The notes below the pieces were generated by a model. The model had not been told where the DNA came from. It saw nothing but the letters and a program-made list of their open reading frames with translations, and did not search any database. A stretch of 64,000 nt of DNA from NORP240 sp038134485. GTDB taxonomy: Bacteria; Pseudomonadota; Gammaproteobacteria; Pseudomonadales; Pseudohongiellaceae. This document shows, in pieces, positions 52,799 through 62,026 of this stretch; positions within the stretch are counted from its first letter, which is position 1, and the number at the start of each line of letters is the position of its first letter. The position numbers and the translations under genes are program-made. The DNA lies in the NCBI GenBank assembly GCA_038134485.1, contig JAYPVG010000003.1, positions 109,370 through 173,369 of the forward strand, given 5' to 3'.

Positions 52799-53827
52799 CT
52801 AATTTGTGGGAGCGTACTCTGAACCCTCGACCTCAGCGCGACGGGCACCGGCCAGGATACCCGGTAACGCATAGTTACCCTCGTGGCAGGCGTATTCAAA
52901 CAGCTTTTCATCAGTACGATTCATCGGCAATTCGCCGCTCCAGCTTTGCGTGTAGTTCTCGTCATCCGTCACGGTAAACTGATACAGAATTACATCGTCA
53001 CCGGTGCGGGTAAAACGCTCCTCCACGTGCATATCGACCGAACCGTAAAAGCGATGCTCCAGGGACGATCTGAGACTCTGCTGCGGATGAAAATTTGTAG
53101 TCTCAACGACCAGGGTTTCACCTTCCCAGCGGCCAATGGAATCACCCATCCAGGTGTGGATTGAGAAAGCCGGGAAATCGGTGTTCAGACGCACGATACG
53201 CGCGTCGTGATTCATCTCGGCGAGTAACACAACATAGTCCCGAGTTTGTACGATCTCAGTCACGTTGTTGTAGAGCACCGGCAGTTTTGGAGGCCCGCCC
53301 GTTGAGCCAAAACCTACCACGCAGCGCTCACCCAGCGGCCTCACCTCAGGGCCGTCATACATTTCCCGGCGCGTCATGGCGGCAGCAAAATTGGCCAGTC
53401 CCTGCTCGCTATACGGGAGCTGACCGTCAGGCGGATCAACCAGGATGGAGGTTCGTATTTCGCCATTGATTTCCGCCAGGCGTTCGCCCGGGTCCATCCA
53501 GAACGTGTTGTACCCTCCGACATTTCGCCCTGCCGTCGGGGCCTCACGATTTGGATCACTGGGGGCGTAGCTGGCCTCGTTACGGGCAGCGACCATGGCT
53601 TCTATCTGCGCTGCATCTTCGGAAGAAATGACCAGCTTTCCCTCATACCGCGCGGCCCGCTCGAGATTTGTCTGGGTCGCCAATGACCATGTACCCTGCA
53701 GGTCCGGAACCCCCCACTCGGTTCGGGGCGCAATGTATTCCTCCGCCGCGAGAATACCGACGGCAAATCCCACGCTGCCCAGCGCCAGTGCTCCTGATAA
53801 ACAACACGCAATTTTTCGATTGTGCAT
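52799..53827 (-). CDS. Exported protein of an uncharacterised family (copy B)
   Basis: A 342-residue paralogue of the protein at 49882 with the same length and the same landmarks: WGVPDLQGTW, DPPDGQLP, RPLGERCVVGF, GDSIGRWEGETLVVET and YACHEGNYALPGILAGARR. A signal peptide runs to about 29 (ending ILAAEE). The ATG at 53827 follows GGGAGTGG; longer readings upstream to 54013 overlap the acyl-CoA dehydrogenase and can be dismissed. It lies downstream of that dehydrogenase on the same strand. Function unknown; exported and linked to acyl-CoA genes by position. Confidence 0.85.
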   Translation of the reverse strand: MHNRKIACCLSGALALGSVGFAVGILAAEEYIAPRTEWGVPDLQGTWSLATQTNLERAARYEGKLVISSEDAAQIEAMVAARNEASYAPSDPNREAPTAGRNVGGYNTFWMDPGERLAEINGEIRTSILVDPPDGQLPYSEQGLANFAAAMTRREMYDGPEVRPLGERCVVGFGSTGGPPKLPVLYNNVTEIVQTRDYVVLLAEMNHDARIVRLNTDFPAFSIHTWMGDSIGRWEGETLVVETTNFHPQQSLRSSLEHRFYGSVDMHVEERFTRTGDDVILYQFTVTDDENYTQSWSGELPMNRTDEKLFEYACHEGNYALPGILAGARRAEVEGSEYAPTN

Positions 53828-53877
53828 TTTCCACTCCCTATGTAGCCTTCGGTCCGAAATGAGACCGTCTACCGGTG

Positions 53878-55044
53878 TCAGATTTCCCGGGCTATCAGCA
53901 GCTTCATGATTTCGTTGCTGCCTCCATAAATCTTCTGAATACGACTGTCCGCATACATTCGAGCGATCGGGTATTCCAGCATGTAGCCATACCCGCCGAA
54001 GAATTGCAGGCACTCATCGATAATCTCCACTTCTTTTTGGGTAGTCCACCATTTTGCCATCGCCGCTGTTGTCGGATCGAGTTTGCCCTCAGCCAGCTTC
54101 ATCGCGCAGTCATCGACAAACGTACGAGCAATTCGAGCCTCGGTGAATCGTTCCGCCAGACGAAACTGGGTATTCTGGAAATCCATGATCCGTTTTCCAA
54201 ACGCCTTCCTTTCCTTGACATACGCGCTGGTCACCTCAAGGGCCCGCTCCATCATCACGCAGGCAGCCGAGGCTATAATCAGTCTTTCCTGAGGCAACTG
54301 TTCCATTAGCTGGATAAATCCCTTTCCTTCCTCGACCCCCAGAAGATGGTTCTGTGGAACACGGACCTGATCAAAGAACACTTCCGAGGTGTCTGCGGCC
54401 TTCATGCCTATCTTCTCAAGGTTGCGCCCTCGGGAAAATCCACCTTCCCCTTCCACCGTATCTGTTTCTACCATGACCAGTGATGTACCCCTCGCACCGG
54501 CTTCCGGGTCAGTTTTTACAACCACGCAAATGAGGTTGGCTGTCTGCCCGTTGGTTAGAAACGTTTTCTGACCGCTGATCACATAGTCAGTCCCATCTTT
54601 GTGGGCGCTTGTAGCGATCCCCTGCAAATCTGAACCCGTGCCGGGTTCGGTCATCGCTATTGCTGCCACCAGTTCACCACTGGCCATTTTCGGCAGCCAT
54701 TTTTGCTTCTGCTCTTCGGTTCCATAATGCAAAATGTAAGGGGCTACGATGCCCGAGTGCACCGAATTTCCAAAACCTACCACCCCGGCCCGTCCAAGTT
54801 CTTCTGAGATCACCATCTCGTGACGAAAGTCGCCACCGCCACCGCCGTACTGCTCCGGAATTGAGGCACAAAGGATGCCCGCCTCCCCTGCCTTGAACCA
54901 GGCATCACGATCAACAATTCCCTGCTCTTCCCACTTGGGCATAAGGGGTACGAATTCTTTCTGATAAAACCTGGATACTGCTTCTCTGAGGATTTGCAGT
55001 TCTTCGTTCATCCAGGGGGATTTGTAATTTTCAAATATGCTCAT
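53878..55044 (-). CDS. Acyl-CoA dehydrogenase
   Basis: An FAD enzyme that introduces the alpha-beta double bond into acyl-CoA. It is 388 residues. FAD/substrate motifs AIAMTEPGTGSDLQG and KTFLTNGQTANL are present, and the C-terminal ATP-loop region has IYGGSNEIMKLLIARE. Where medium-chain enzymes carry the catalytic Glu (YEG) this has Gly, so the base should be on another helix, as in the LCAD/isovaleryl-CoA type. MEQLPQERL agrees with that type. It starts 38 bases after the thiolase. Confidence 0.93.
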   Translation of the reverse strand: MSIFENYKSPWMNEELQILREAVSRFYQKEFVPLMPKWEEQGIVDRDAWFKAGEAGILCASIPEQYGGGGGDFRHEMVISEELGRAGVVGFGNSVHSGIVAPYILHYGTEEQKQKWLPKMASGELVAAIAMTEPGTGSDLQGIATSAHKDGTDYVISGQKTFLTNGQTANLICVVVKTDPEAGARGTSLVMVETDTVEGEGGFSRGRNLEKIGMKAADTSEVFFDQVRVPQNHLLGVEEGKGFIQLMEQLPQERLIIASAACVMMERALEVTSAYVKERKAFGKRIMDFQNTQFRLAERFTEARIARTFVDDCAMKLAEGKLDPTTAAMAKWWTTQKEVEIIDECLQFFGGYGYMLEYPIARMYADSRIQKIYGGSNEIMKLLIAREI

Positions 55045-55082
55045 TTCTGTATTCGATTAGTAGTTGAAAAGGTTATCCCGAA

Positions 55083-56270
55083 TTACGCGGCCAGGGAGTC
55101 CGTTCTCTCTATCAACATGGCATTCGCTGTTCCGCCACCCTCGCAAATTGCGACCAGCCCATAGCGCGCACTTCGCCGCTCCAGTTCATGCACCAGAGTG
55201 GCCATCAGCTTCGCCCCCGTGCCGCCCAGCGGGTGCCCCAGAGCCTGTGCACCACCATTTACATTGAGTTTATCGAGGTTCGCACCCAGCGCCTTTGCCC
55301 AGGCCAGAGGAACTGAACCAAACGCCTCGTTGATCTCAAACAGATCGATATCATCGATTGATAATCCCGACTTTTCCAGCACCTTTCTGGTAGCAGGGAT
55401 AGGACCCTCGAGCATGATGACCGGGTCTGAGCCAACCACCGACATGGTGTGTATCCTGGCCCGAACCGGCAGGCCAAATTCTCTGACTGCCCGCGCGCTG
55501 GCTACCATGACAGCCGCCGCTCCGTCGCTGATCTGACTTGCCGAACCCGCGGTGATCAGCCCACCTTCACGCAGCGGATTCAGCCCCTGCAGAGCTTCAA
55601 GCGATGCATCAAACCGAATGCCCTCGTCGATTGTGTGCACATCTGCGCGGCCATCTTCTAGCACAATATTAATCGGGACGACTTCCTTCTGAAAATATCC
55701 GCCTCTGGTTGCACTGCCGGCTTTTTGATGACTCTGGTAAGCGAATTCATCCAGCTCCTCACGGCTAATTCCATATTTTGCCGCCAGTAATTCGGCACCG
55801 TCGAACTGGCTAAACTGAATACCGGGATATTGCGCCTCCAGCCTCTCGCCTTTGGGAATTCCCCGACCATGGGCCAGGCCATCCCTGATGTTTGAGCCAA
55901 TTTCCACGGTACTCATTGCTTCCACGCCGCCACATATGATCAGGTCCTGAGTACCTGACATCACTGCCTGGGCGCCGAACTGGATAGCCTGCAGAGAGGA
56001 GCCGCACTGGCGATCTATTGTTGTTCCAGGAACTTCCAGTGCCAGCCGCGATGCCATCGCAGTATTACGTCCGCAGTTCCCCGCCTGAGCCCCTATCTGC
56101 GAAACCACACCCCAGATAACGTCATCAACCTGGTCCGGTTGTGCCCCGGTTTGATCCAGCAGTCCGTCAACCACCATAGCGCCAAGGTCGATGGGGTGTA
56201 TCTGGCTTAACCGGCCTTTTTTACGTCCCGTTGCCGAACGGGCCGCTCCAACAATATATGCTTCGTTCAT
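55083..56270 (-). CDS. Thiolase (acetyl-CoA acyltransferase)
   Basis: Cleaves 3-oxoacyl-CoA or condenses acyl-CoAs. It is 395 residues. The nucleophile Cys89 is in DRQCGSSLQA, the His is in GGAQALGHPLGGTGAK, and the second Cys is in AICEGGG. The context favours degradation. Its N-terminal half, including SQIHPIDLGAMVV and WGVVSQIGAQAGN, looks to me like thiolases of steroid and branched-chain clusters, but the exact subgroup is a guess. It follows the SDR after 15 bases. Confidence 0.92.
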   Translation of the reverse strand: MNEAYIVGAARSATGRKKGRLSQIHPIDLGAMVVDGLLDQTGAQPDQVDDVIWGVVSQIGAQAGNCGRNTAMASRLALEVPGTTIDRQCGSSLQAIQFGAQAVMSGTQDLIICGGVEAMSTVEIGSNIRDGLAHGRGIPKGERLEAQYPGIQFSQFDGAELLAAKYGISREELDEFAYQSHQKAGSATRGGYFQKEVVPINIVLEDGRADVHTIDEGIRFDASLEALQGLNPLREGGLITAGSASQISDGAAAVMVASARAVREFGLPVRARIHTMSVVGSDPVIMLEGPIPATRKVLEKSGLSIDDIDLFEINEAFGSVPLAWAKALGANLDKLNVNGGAQALGHPLGGTGAKLMATLVHELERRSARYGLVAICEGGGTANAMLIERTDSLAA

Positions 56271-56285
56271 GGGTACTCCGATAAT

Positions 56286-57056
56286 TTATATGGCAGGCAT
56301 ACGAATACCTGCATCCAGCCTGATCACTTCGGCATTCAGATATTCACAGCGCACTATGTGAGATGCCATCTGGGCAAACTGCTCCGGTTTGCCCAGGGCC
56401 TTGGGAAACAGGGTAATTGCTTCGAGTGACTCGCGTATTTCATCGGGCAATTGACCCAGCATCGGCGTTTCGAAGATACCGGGCGCTATGGTCATGACCC
56501 GGATGCATTGCTTGCTAAGGTCCCTCGCTACCGGCAAGGTCATCGCGATTATTCCGCCTTTGGAAGCCGAGTAAGCGGCCTGTCCGGTTTGACCATCGTA
56601 GCCGGCCACGGAGGCGACGTTGATTATTACACCACGCTCACCTGCCTCGGTCTGAGGTTCGTTGTGCTGCATGACCTCTGCGCACAATCTGAGTACATTG
56701 AACGTACCGACCAGATTGACTCGCACTATGCCGGCAAACCGATCAAGCGCCATCGGCCCGTCTCGTCCCACGGTGCGACCGGCTCCGCCAATTCCTGCAC
56801 AGTTAACATTGATATGGATGGTGCCAAAAAGTTCTTTTGCTCGGGAAACAGCAGCAGCCACTGCTTGCTCATCTGCAACGTCACCTGCGGCCCAGCCCGC
56901 CTGACTACCAAGTTCTTCCGCGGCCTGTTGAACCCGCGACTCATCAAGATCAAACAGCAAGACGTTAGCACCTTCGCTGACAAATTGCCGGGCGGTAGCC
57001 ATACCGAGGCCTGATCCTCCACCGCTTATAAATGCCGTTTTTTTATTCAGTTCCAT
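56286..57056 (-). CDS. 3-hydroxyacyl-CoA dehydrogenase type II (HSD10-like SDR)
   Basis: A 256-residue classical short-chain dehydrogenase. The NAD-binding GGGSGLG is at residues 12-18, followed by the NCAG motif and the catalytic YSASK. It follows human HSD17B10/type II HADH closely over GTFNVLRL, QAAYSASKGGI, MTLPVARDL, RVMTIAPGIFETPML and EVIRLDAGIRM. That enzyme oxidises 2-methyl-3-hydroxybutyryl-CoA and related substrates. ATG at 57056 follows GGAGGCGG; a longer open frame upstream to 57416 is unsupported. Confidence 0.9.
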   Translation of the reverse strand: MELNKKTAFISGGGSGLGMATARQFVSEGANVLLFDLDESRVQQAAEELGSQAGWAAGDVADEQAVAAAVSRAKELFGTIHINVNCAGIGGAGRTVGRDGPMALDRFAGIVRVNLVGTFNVLRLCAEVMQHNEPQTEAGERGVIINVASVAGYDGQTGQAAYSASKGGIIAMTLPVARDLSKQCIRVMTIAPGIFETPMLGQLPDEIRESLEAITLFPKALGKPEQFAQMASHIVRCEYLNAEVIRLDAGIRMPAI

Positions 57057-57227
57057 GCAACCGCCTCCAACTGTCAACGGATATAAAATTCTGTGGTTAT
57101 TGCCGTCAGGAAAGCTGCTGAGATTAACACACATGCAGACTGGAATCAGAGGCTTTTGAACAACGCGGACATTTACCCTATCATCCGCCCGATATAAGTA
57201 ATTCTCGGACTCGGGAGAGGCAAGCTT

Positions 57228-58355
57228 ATGGGACCGCTCGAAGGAATCAAGGTACTGGAAATCGCCAGCATTGGGCCAGGGCCGTTCTGTTCGATGATGC
57301 TCTCTGACCTGGGCGCACAGGTCATACGAATCGATCGCAAGGAACTGGTCGGCACCGGTGACAGCCGAATCAGTCTGAACCGGGGACGCAAATCTCTGGC
57401 ACTGGACCTGAAGCAACCTGAAGCGATCGAGACGGTGCTGAGAATGGTTGAAACCGCAGACATGCTGGTGGAAGGATTCCGCCCGGGTGTCATGGAGAGA
57501 CTAGGACTCGGGCCGGAAACCTGCCTGAGCCGAAATCCCAGGCTGATATTCGGTCGCATGACAGGCTGGGGACAAACCGGCCCCATGGCCCAGGCTGCCG
57601 GCCACGACATCAACTACATCTCCCTGGCAGGAGCACTCCACGCGATGGGGCATGAAGATCAGGCCCCCACCCCGCCGCTCAATCTGGTCGGCGACTTCGG
57701 CGGCGGCGCTATGTATCTGCTGGCCGGTTTGCTGGCTGCCTATATCGAAGCGCAAAAATCGGGACAAGGACAGGTCGTAGATGCGGCGATGACCGATGGC
57801 ACAGCCAGCCTGTTAACGGCCTTCTTCGGACTGCGGGCGCTGGGGCGATGGACTGACCAGCGAGCCAGCAACTATCTGGATGGCGGGGCCCACTATTATG
57901 GCTGCTACACATGTAGCGATGGCAAATTTATTTCAATCGGATCCATCGAGCCAAAGTTCTATGCGCTGCTGCTGGACAAGCTGGACATCGAAGATGATGA
58001 ATTTCAAGCTCAGAACGAGCGGGATTGCTGGTCCACGCTAAGGGGAAAACTCGAGACATTATTCCTGACTCGAACCAGAGATGACTGGTGCGCCATTCTG
58101 GAAAACACAGACGTCTGTTTTGCGCCTGTGCTTTCCATGGCAGAAGCGCCGGGTCACCCACACAACATCGCAAGAAAAACCTTCGTAGAAGTCGATGGCG
58201 TCACCCAACCTGCTCCAGCGCCGCGTTTCAGCCGCACGCAGGGCGAGATTCAGGGACCGGCCGCCCGGGTCGGCGAGCACAGTGAAGAAGTGCTGAAGGA
58301 ATGGGGATTCGGCGATCAGGAAATTGCTGCCCTCAGGCAGGCAGGAGCCCTGTGA
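57228..58355 (+). CDS. Alpha-methylacyl-CoA racemase (CaiB/BaiF family)
   Basis: Epimerises (2R)- and (2S)-2-methylacyl-CoA so that branched chains can enter beta-oxidation. It is 375 residues. His126 (AGHDINYIS), Asp156 (LVGDFGGG) and Glu241 (SIEPKFY) fall at exactly the numbers known for the mycobacterial racemase MCR, which separates it from CoA transferases of the same family. It is divergent from the SDR, with 171 bases between them for promoters. Confidence 0.92.
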   Translation: MGPLEGIKVLEIASIGPGPFCSMMLSDLGAQVIRIDRKELVGTGDSRISLNRGRKSLALDLKQPEAIETVLRMVETADMLVEGFRPGVMERLGLGPETCLSRNPRLIFGRMTGWGQTGPMAQAAGHDINYISLAGALHAMGHEDQAPTPPLNLVGDFGGGAMYLLAGLLAAYIEAQKSGQGQVVDAAMTDGTASLLTAFFGLRALGRWTDQRASNYLDGGAHYYGCYTCSDGKFISIGSIEPKFYALLLDKLDIEDDEFQAQNERDCWSTLRGKLETLFLTRTRDDWCAILENTDVCFAPVLSMAEAPGHPHNIARKTFVEVDGVTQPAPAPRFSRTQGEIQGPAARVGEHSEEVLKEWGFGDQEIAALRQAGAL

Positions 58356-58564
58356 AGCGCAGAACCCGCAAAATGGAATAGCAAAGACTCTGCTTTAACT
58401 GACAAGGTCTGATATAGCCCTCCGCCATCCTGTTAATTTTTCATTAAGGTCCGGCCATTATAATCCTGCATTGTCAACCTCTAGCCGGATTCCGCGTTAA
58501 AGGTTGAAGAGAGCCAGAAATCGATCTGATACAGGGATAAAGGCAAGCTGCAGCGAGGGCAATA

Positions 58565-58927
58565 ATGAACAAACTATCCATTTTTCTGCTAGTCACCACG
58601 CTGATCGCAGGATGTCGAGCAATGGACGATCGACCGATCGTAGATATGCAGGGCGTCAATATCGGTCAATACAACGCTGACCTGGCTGAGTGCCAGACCT
58701 ATGCCGACGAAGTTGAGGCTGGCAGGCAGATTGCGCGCGGCGCCGTTGGTGGGGCTGTGGTAGGTGGCGCTGTCGGTGCTGCCGTCGGCAACAGCAACAC
58801 GGCCCAGAGAACGGCCGGAGCCGGCGCCGTGCTGGGCGCTTCACGTGGCGCGCAAAGTGCCATCAATGAGCGCGAGCGAGTAATTCGAAATTGCTTGCGC
58901 GGAAGAGGATATCGGGTGCTCAACTAG
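58565..58927 (+). CDS. Glycine-zipper lipoprotein
   Basis: A 120-residue lipoprotein with lipobox LIAGC (Cys at 17). The middle carries a glycine zipper (GAVGGAVVGGAVGAAVGN and on to GAGAVLGASRG) that could insert in or oligomerise at a membrane. The C-terminus has NCLRGRGYRVLN, the cysteine-containing end common in such proteins, pairing perhaps with the Cys in LAECQTY. Function unknown. It is closed by a strong terminator. Confidence 0.85.
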   Translation: MNKLSIFLLVTTLIAGCRAMDDRPIVDMQGVNIGQYNADLAECQTYADEVEAGRQIARGAVGGAVVGGAVGAAVGNSNTAQRTAGAGAVLGASRGAQSAINERERVIRNCLRGRGYRVLN

Positions 58928-59011
58928 CCGGTAACCGAAGGACAACCCTTCGCCACCTTCATCGAGAGATTCAAGACAGGTAATGTTCTATCGCTGCAGG
59001 GACGCAGTCAG

Positions 59012-59041
59012 GGCTACACGGATGTAGCCGCTTTTTTTTTC
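59012..59041 (+). terminator. Intrinsic terminator after the glycine-zipper gene
   Basis: A 7-bp stem GGCTACA / TGTAGCC with a CGGA loop, then GC and a run of nine or more Ts. Confidence 0.88.
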
Positions 59042-59082
59042 GGATCAACCGATGGCTAATACACTGTCCACTGCCTCGCAGA

Positions 59083-59535
59083 TTATGCGAGCGCCTTGCG
59101 AATGGATTGAGTCAAGTCTTCTGGAAACCCCCGCTCGCGCTGAAACTGTTCAAACCAGGCCCTTCCACCTTTACTTCCCAGGTGCCAGCCAATGTGGCGT
59201 TCAAACAGCGTATACATCCCGTCATCCTGCCTGGTAAAACTTCTTGCCATAACCAGCGCTCCCTCATTGGCAATACACATATTTTCCAGAAAATGTCCGA
59301 ATGCAAGCTGTTCGCTTGCGCTGAGGGAATCAAAATCTTTGTGACCCCGAACAATCACATCAGCCAGATTGAGATCTGAAGTTTGACGGTACACTGACAT
59401 ATATCTTTCGGACAACACTCCCCAGTTGGCAAGTTTTGCCTGTTTGGTGTTATCGTGAATCTGTTTTGCCACCGTCAGCATTGAAAGCATAACACCGAGC
59501 GCGGCCACGAGTTGCGCCAGATCTGCAATAGCCAT
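59083..59535 (-). CDS. Membrane-anchored protein of unknown function
   Basis: A 150-residue protein with one N-terminal membrane helix (about 5-24), followed by KQIHDNTKQAKLANW and a helical cytoplasmic or periplasmic domain rich in Trp, Phe and Glu. It has the same layout as the protein at 60532: a membrane helix, then a short hydrophilic NTK/NTRAL stretch, then helices with an ENMCIANEGALV-like or NFYILQSSFLH-like middle and an FxRFW/AWFEQF end. I know this type from marine gammaproteobacteria without a function. Confidence 0.75.
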   Translation of the reverse strand: MAIADLAQLVAALGVMLSMLTVAKQIHDNTKQAKLANWGVLSERYMSVYRQTSDLNLADVIVRGHKDFDSLSASEQLAFGHFLENMCIANEGALVMARSFTRQDDGMYTLFERHIGWHLGSKGGRAWFEQFQRERGFPEDLTQSIRKALA

Positions 59536-59638
59536 GAGCCTTCTTCTCCCGTTTGTTGAATTAAGGAATGCAGATTAGTCCCGTCGCACCTGACATGGAA
59601 GCAATATCTATCGGGCAGCTTCACAGACCAGAGTTGCC

Positions 59639-60445
59639 TTACCTCGCCAATCTTGAAACAACTTCGACTTCAGTTTCGGGATTCGCGTCGTCACCCGGAT
59701 CGTGGAAAAATCCGGCCTCAACCCTGACCAGCGTCGCTTGACTGGATTCAGTCAGACAGGCGATAACATGGTTATCGCGATCGTCATCGGCTAGAGAATG
59801 GGGATTTACCAGGTCGCCGCTCTCAAGCAAGAGCGATATCGCCAGACGCTGGGCATCCGCCAAAGTAGCACCTTGCGGGCCAGTAACACCCCCTTCCCAG
59901 GTCAGCAATACTGCCTGAGTGCTTTCTTCCGGACATTCTCCCACCAGCCCAACTGTGCTGGGCATTAATAATTCGGCCAACACAAGACTGGGCCCGGACG
60001 CCAGAGATGTTACCTGCTTGCTTTTCAGTCCAACCAGTGAATTTCCATTCGTATCTTCCAGTTGGGCAACGACCTCCACACCCACCGGCACTGTATCTTC
60101 CGGACTGAAAGGACCGATCAAGAGAACTGTGCGGCTTTCGAGTGGTTCGAGAGCCGGCCTGAGTGTGGCGCACAAAGGAGTGATACGCTGACCGGAGCTG
60201 ATCTCCACCGCGAATGCAGTCGCAGCAAGAGTTCCACCGTTTATCTGCGCAGAAAAAACCACCGGCATGCCATCCTGACCAGCGGTCGGAGGCAATCCGC
60301 ATAATCTCGTAGCTCCTGGCGGCAAGGGATCAAGCCCATGATAAATGGAAAGAATGCGCGCTTCCGGCTCAGCAACGCTCGCAACCTGCTGTGCGCTGGC
60401 GCCGAAAATAAAAAACAGCACCACACCTATAACTGGAAATTTCAT
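59639..60445 (-). CDS. Exported protein of unknown function
   Basis: A 268-residue protein with a signal peptide (MKFPVIGVVLFFIFGASAQQ, cleavage after ASA). The mature part is beta-rich with Thr/Val/Gly and four cysteines. No domain is recognised. It stands between the two related membrane proteins on the same strand. Confidence 0.75.
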   Translation of the reverse strand: MKFPVIGVVLFFIFGASAQQVASVAEPEARILSIYHGLDPLPPGATRLCGLPPTAGQDGMPVVFSAQINGGTLAATAFAVEISSGQRITPLCATLRPALEPLESRTVLLIGPFSPEDTVPVGVEVVAQLEDTNGNSLVGLKSKQVTSLASGPSLVLAELLMPSTVGLVGECPEESTQAVLLTWEGGVTGPQGATLADAQRLAISLLLESGDLVNPHSLADDDRDNHVIACLTESSQATLVRVEAGFFHDPGDDANPETEVEVVSRLAR

Positions 60446-60531
60446 ATTCAGACTATACCTATCAATTTATTCCTGCTCGCATGTCATAGTTAAAGAGGCG
60501 GGTGATAAGGCATAGTTTCCTGATACTGCCC

Positions 60532-61035
60532 TTAACTTTTATTCTCTGCAGTGAAACGTGCATCATGATAATCCGCAAGGGAGTTAACGGCATTCCTGAA
60601 CTCGAGGGTAAATGTACCTGCTTGCGATTCCTCGTCCCAAAATCTTTGCCAGGCTGGGAATGAGGTGATGAGTGATTTTGCCCAGGCTATCATATTTCGG
60701 GACTCCTCTTGATTGCCAATATCAGCAGCACCGTGTAAGAAGGATGACTGCAGAATATAAAAATTTGAGACCGCAAGTAATCTAAACTGACTCCATTCGT
60801 AGGCACTGAATTCTTGCATGACCGGCTCTGCCGATTTTATCAATACGCTCAATGCCTCTGGTTTTCCTGCCACATCCAGATGCCATCCACCGAAGGCAAG
60901 TCCGAATTCCCGGGAAGAATTTTGATTGAGCGCTCGCGTATTTTTCTTACTTTCAGCTATCAGGTAAAAAAGTGTCAGAACAACTGCAACCGAGCCTATC
61001 AGCTCGCTAATTACCCCTATTAACTCCCAATTCAT
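60532..61035 (-). CDS. Membrane-anchored protein of unknown function, related to the one at 59083
   Basis: A 167-residue protein from the ATG at 61035, which has a very good AGGAGG six bases upstream; two further upstream ATGs lack one. A single N-terminal membrane helix (about 4-25, VISELIGSVAVVLTLFYLIA) is followed by ESKKNTRALNQNSS and an all-helical domain with many aromatic residues (WSQFRLLAVSNFYILQ, WQRFWDEES). Function unknown. Confidence 0.75.
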   Translation of the reverse strand: MNWELIGVISELIGSVAVVLTLFYLIAESKKNTRALNQNSSREFGLAFGGWHLDVAGKPEALSVLIKSAEPVMQEFSAYEWSQFRLLAVSNFYILQSSFLHGAADIGNQEESRNMIAWAKSLITSFPAWQRFWDEESQAGTFTLEFRNAVNSLADYHDARFTAENKS

Positions 61036-61216
61036 CTCGACCTCCTGTTGCATCACGGTTTTTAAAGTAAACCATAAATTGCCAGTTAATGGATTTCCGC
61101 GGACGGCAACGCATCATCAGTGAGCCTCCCCGTGGATACCCACAGAGCAATCCCGGCATCACTGATAATGTTTGTATCTACAGAATTCCAAATTGACCTG
61201 ATCTCGTCAGATTGTT

Positions 61217-61986
61217 TCAATGAGTTGGGCGAAGATAGCTATTTAATTTTTCCGGCTCCAACGAACAATTCGGGGGCCAGCCAAAACGTGGTTTTTCATT
61301 GACATTGAACCAGTTTTTCGGCTCGTAACGCCACAGCCATGGCGCCCCGCTCATCACCGAAATTTCGAAATTACTCTCGGCTATCTGAGGGTACTTTTTA
61401 CGTAGCAGTGGAACGTCTCTAGCCGAAAGGTCAGCCACGTCTCCAACAGCGGACCACACACGAGAGCCAACCACTGCTCTGGCTGTGCAGATTCGACTTA
61501 GCAGGTTTCCCAGGTAGGTTACTCTGCCGGCAGATACATGAAACCTGTAGCCATCCAACTGAGCGCTCCGCCAGGCACTACCATAAGAACTGCTAATGTA
61601 ACTGTCCATTGCTGGAATTACCTCGTAGATCTCATAGTCACCTTCGGGTAAGAGTATGGCGAACAAATGTCCGCATTCGTTTCCAAGGCCGTCGTCATTA
61701 CACAAGGGCATCGAGCCGAACATATAGAAGGGATTGTTGCTTGATCCGGAACTTAACCGACCTTGAGTGTCTTCATTCCCAACTGAACGGAACTTATACT
61801 GACTCCATTCATGCCACTGATCCTGCTTCGCGCCGACGGAACGGTAATCACACCCTTGCCGGATTCCTGGCCAAGAACAAAACCATCCGGAAGACTGTTG
61901 GTCAGATCGGTTAATTCACAACCTTGCATAGTGGTCAGGCAGACTAGGAGCAATACGAATCGAAGCATGTAAGACCGTGAGCGCAT
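61217..61986 (-). pseudogene. Lipoprotein gene split by a one-base deletion
   Basis: Two adjacent reverse frames make one protein. The first (from the ATG at 61986) has an export signal and a Cys at about 23 (TMQGCELTDL), then runs to GKGVIT. At 61843-61844 the sequence has CC on the coding strand. With CCC the frame would continue RSVGAKQDQWHEWSQY and on through KFRSVGNEDTQGRLSSGSSN into the second frame (FAILLPEGDYEIYEV, VTYLGNLL), which ends at 61217. The repaired protein would be about 256 residues. Without repair the first frame stops at 61753. It may be a real broken gene or a sequencing or assembly error. Confidence 0.7.
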
Positions 61987-62026
61987 AGGCAGTTGATATT
62001 TGTATTTTGGCAAAGTCTAAATTTGC

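Noticed and set aside
52883..53909. Several forward frames opposite exported protein B
   Set aside because: Antisense shadows of a gene with a clear ribosome site and a paralogue of the same length.
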